From Bacteroidota bacterium (GTDB lineage: Bacteria > Bacteroidota > Bacteroidia > Chitinophagales > Chitinophagaceae), in the NCBI GenBank assembly GCA_947447835.1, contig CANFLP010000084.1, positions 1 to 7,825 of the forward strand: DNA of 7,825 bases, read 5' to 3'. Made by a program: the position numbers and the translations under genes. The notes under the pieces are model-generated. The model did not search any database. It was not told where the DNA came from and worked only from the letters and a program-made list of their open reading frames with translations. Positions 6,023 through 7,825 of this stretch are shown one piece after another; positions within the stretch are counted from its first letter, which is position 1, and every line of letters starts with the position of its first letter.

Positions 6023-7825
6023 TTATAACATGCCTTTTACAATTTCATCTACAACACCTGGATCTAATAAAGTAGAAGTGTCACCAAGATTAGTGGTTTC
6101 ACCTTCGGCTACTTTTCTTAATATGCGTCGCATGATTTTTCCTGAACGTGTTTTAGGTAAACCAGACACAAATTGAATTTTATCTGGTTTAGCAATTGGA
6201 CCAATGATACGTGTAACGGTTTGTAAAATATCTTTTCTAACCATATCGCCTGTACCATGTGTATCCTGACCATGTGAACCAGTATAAATCACATATGCAT
6301 AAATTCCTTGGCCTTTAATATCATGCGGATAACCCACAACAGCACTTTCTACCACACCAGCGTGCATGTTAATGGCATTTTCAACTTCGGCAGTACCAAT
6401 ACGGTGACCACTTACATTTAACACATCATCTACACGACCTGTGATTCTAAATTGACCTTCTTCATTTTTTAATGCTCCGTCACCAGTGAAATATAAATTA
6501 TCATAGGTAGCAAAATAGTTAGTGCGGCATCTTTCATGATCACCATAAGTGGTTCTAATAGTTGCAGGCCATGGTTGTGTGATACATAAATTGCCACGAT
6601 ACAATCCATCTTCTTTTTCAGTAACCTCAATACCCTTATCGTCTACTAAAATGGCTTTAACCCCAGGCAATGGATAAGTTGCCCAGCCTGGTTTACTTGG
6701 TGTGATGCCGGCCATATTGGAGATTAAAATTCCACCCGTTTCTGTTTGCCACCAAGTGTCTACAATTGGGCATCTTTTTTTACCGATATGCTCGTCATAC
6801 CAATGCCATGCTTCTTCATTGATTGGCTCTCCAACCGTTCCTAGTATTTTTAAACTACTCAAGTCGTGATCCTTTACTGGTCCTAATCCAAAGCCCATTA
6901 AAGAACGGATCGCTGTTGGAGCAGTATACAAAGTGTTTACTTTAAACTTGTCTACAATATCCCAAAAACGACCAGCATCTGGGAAAGTTGGGACGCCTTC
7001 AAACATTAAAGAAGTTCCGCCTGCACTTAATGGTCCGTATACAATGTAGCTATGACCAGTGATCCAGCCAATATCTGCGGTACAGAAAAAGATATCATTG
7101 GGTTGGTATTGGAATACATTTACAAAAGTATAGTTAGTGTATACCATATATCCAGCAACACTATGTACTACTCCTTTTGGTTTACCTGTAGAGCCAGAAG
7201 TATATAATATAAACAATGGGTCCTCTGCATCCATTTCAACTGGAGCAACTAATTCTAATCCCTGTGTTTCTACTTTTTTAATTTCATCTTCCCACCAAAC
7301 ATCACGACCTTTTAACATGGAAACAGCTGTTCTTGTTCGTGTACATACAATAACACGTTTGATGGTTTTGTTTCCAATTAAAGCGTCGTCAATTACTCCC
7401 TTTAATGGGATGTCTTTTGCGCCACGGTATGCACCATCACAAGTAATAATGAATTCGGCTTTTGCATCTTCCAAACGATCGGCGATACTCTGTGCTGAGA
7501 AACCTCCAAATATTACACTATGAATTGCACCTATTCTTGCACATGCTAATATTGCAATAGCTAATTCTGGAATCATACCCATGTATACACAAACACGGTC
7601 GCCCTTTTGTACACCATTGTTTAATAGTACCTGTGCAAATTGACAAACCTTAAGGTGTAATTGCTTATAAGTAATAATGCGGTGATGTTCTTCCGGATCA
7701 TTGGGTTCCCAAATAATTGCAGGTGTGTCACCATCTTTTTCTAAATGCCTGTCTAAACAGTTTTCGGTAATATTTAATTTACCTCCTTTAAACCATTCCA
7801 CTTTTGGATCTTTAAAATTCCAATC
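6023..7825 (-). CDS. acs: Acetyl-CoA synthetase (acetate--CoA ligase), N-terminus beyond window
   Basis: This cytosolic enzyme activates acetate with ATP to acetyl-AMP and then forms acetyl-CoA. The 600 visible residues cover nearly all of the roughly 630-650 expected. The frame stays open to the window edge and reads DWNFKDPKVEWFKGG, typical of the Acs N-terminal domain. The GTG at 7801 is therefore an internal valine, and the true start lies beyond 7825. Numbering from the first visible residue, the AMP-binding loop YTSGSTGKPKG is at 208-218. The segment DTWWQTETGG (356-365) carries the tryptophan that restricts the pocket to acetate. YFTGDGA (445-451) and GRVDDVLNVSGHR (463-475) lead to the mobile C-terminal domain. 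PKTRSGKIMRRILRK (557-571) contains the lysine (563) needed for adenylation, which is the site of inhibitory acetylation in studied Acs enzymes. It is convergent with the peptide transporter gene and shares its terminator. Upstream regulation is not visible. Confidence 0.97.
   Translation of the reverse strand, partial: DWNFKDPKVEWFKGGKLNITENCLDRHLEKDGDTPAIIWEPNDPEEHHRIITYKQLHLKVCQFAQVLLNNGVQKGDRVCVYMGMIPELAIAILACARIGAIHSVIFGGFSAQSIADRLEDAKAEFIITCDGAYRGAKDIPLKGVIDDALIGNKTIKRVIVCTRTRTAVSMLKGRDVWWEDEIKKVETQGLELVAPVEMDAEDPLFILYTSGSTGKPKGVVHSVAGYMVYTNYTFVNVFQYQPNDIFFCTADIGWITGHSYIVYGPLSAGGTSLMFEGVPTFPDAGRFWDIVDKFKVNTLYTAPTAIRSLMGFGLGPVKDHDLSSLKILGTVGEPINEEAWHWYDEHIGKKRCPIVDTWWQTETGGILISNMAGITPSKPGWATYPLPGVKAILVDDKGIEVTEKEDGLYRGNLCITQPWPATIRTTYGDHERCRTNYFATYDNLYFTGDGALKNEEGQFRITGRVDDVLNVSGHRIGTAEVENAINMHAGVVESAVVGYPHDIKGQGIYAYVIYTGSHGQDTHGTGDMVRKDILQTVTRIIGPIAKPDKIQFVSGLPKTRSGKIMRRILRKVAEGETTNLGDTSTLLDPGVVDEIVKGML

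Noticed and set aside
7137..7523. A 128-codon open frame on the plus strand inside the acetyl-CoA synthetase gene
   Set aside because: It lies fully antisense to a strongly conserved gene, its translation shows no recognisable domain, and no start signal is visible. It is a shadow of the acs frame.
1..7825. Mobile element, CRISPR, tRNA or defence system
   Set aside because: No repeats, transposase or integrase motifs, cloverleaf sequences or spacer arrays were seen. All genes are housekeeping or transport types, with similar base composition throughout.

Overview
The window looks like ordinary core chromosome of a Bacteroidota bacterium, probably a Chitinophagales/Chitinophagaceae-like member. 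The evidence is an AT-rich sequence, the gene order mreB-mreC-mreD-PBP2, starts without Shine-Dalgarno sequences, and a promoter of the Bacteroidota TTTG / TAnnTTTG kind. The phylum is inferred with fair confidence. The family is a guess from protein wording remembered from relatives.

Layout, left to right. Positions 1-2973 are a tight minus-strand cell-shape operon, read right to left: mreB (1948-2973), mreC (1078-1932), mreD (564-1085) and the start of the penicillin-binding protein 2 gene (1-560, cut by the window edge). mreB and mreC are separated by 15 bases, mreC and mreD overlap by 8 bases, and 3 bases separate mreD from PBP2. This is the elongasome set: MreB filaments, the MreC/MreD membrane bridge, and the transpeptidase that builds lateral-wall peptidoglycan. 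A good candidate promoter lies at 3011-3041, just upstream of mreB. Further upstream on the same strand is purD (3081-4367), a purine biosynthesis gene.

A 79-base intergenic region separates purD from a divergently transcribed proton-coupled oligopeptide transporter of the POT/PTR2 family (4447-5949). It converges on an acetyl-CoA synthetase gene on the minus strand (6023 to beyond 7825; its N-terminal start is outside the window). A clear hairpin with T-tracts on both sides (5972-6007) lies between the two stop codons and can terminate both transcripts.

The window is almost completely coding. No gap exceeds about 110 bases, and I found no tRNA, rRNA, CRISPR array, insertion sequence or other mobile element. 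I see no undescribed biological system here. The points worth a second look are small: the mreB/mreC junction (tandem in-frame stops followed by a TTG start), the mreB promoter with a near-palindrome over its upstream element, the nested two-way terminator, the purD-mre linkage, and a few residue choices in MreB.
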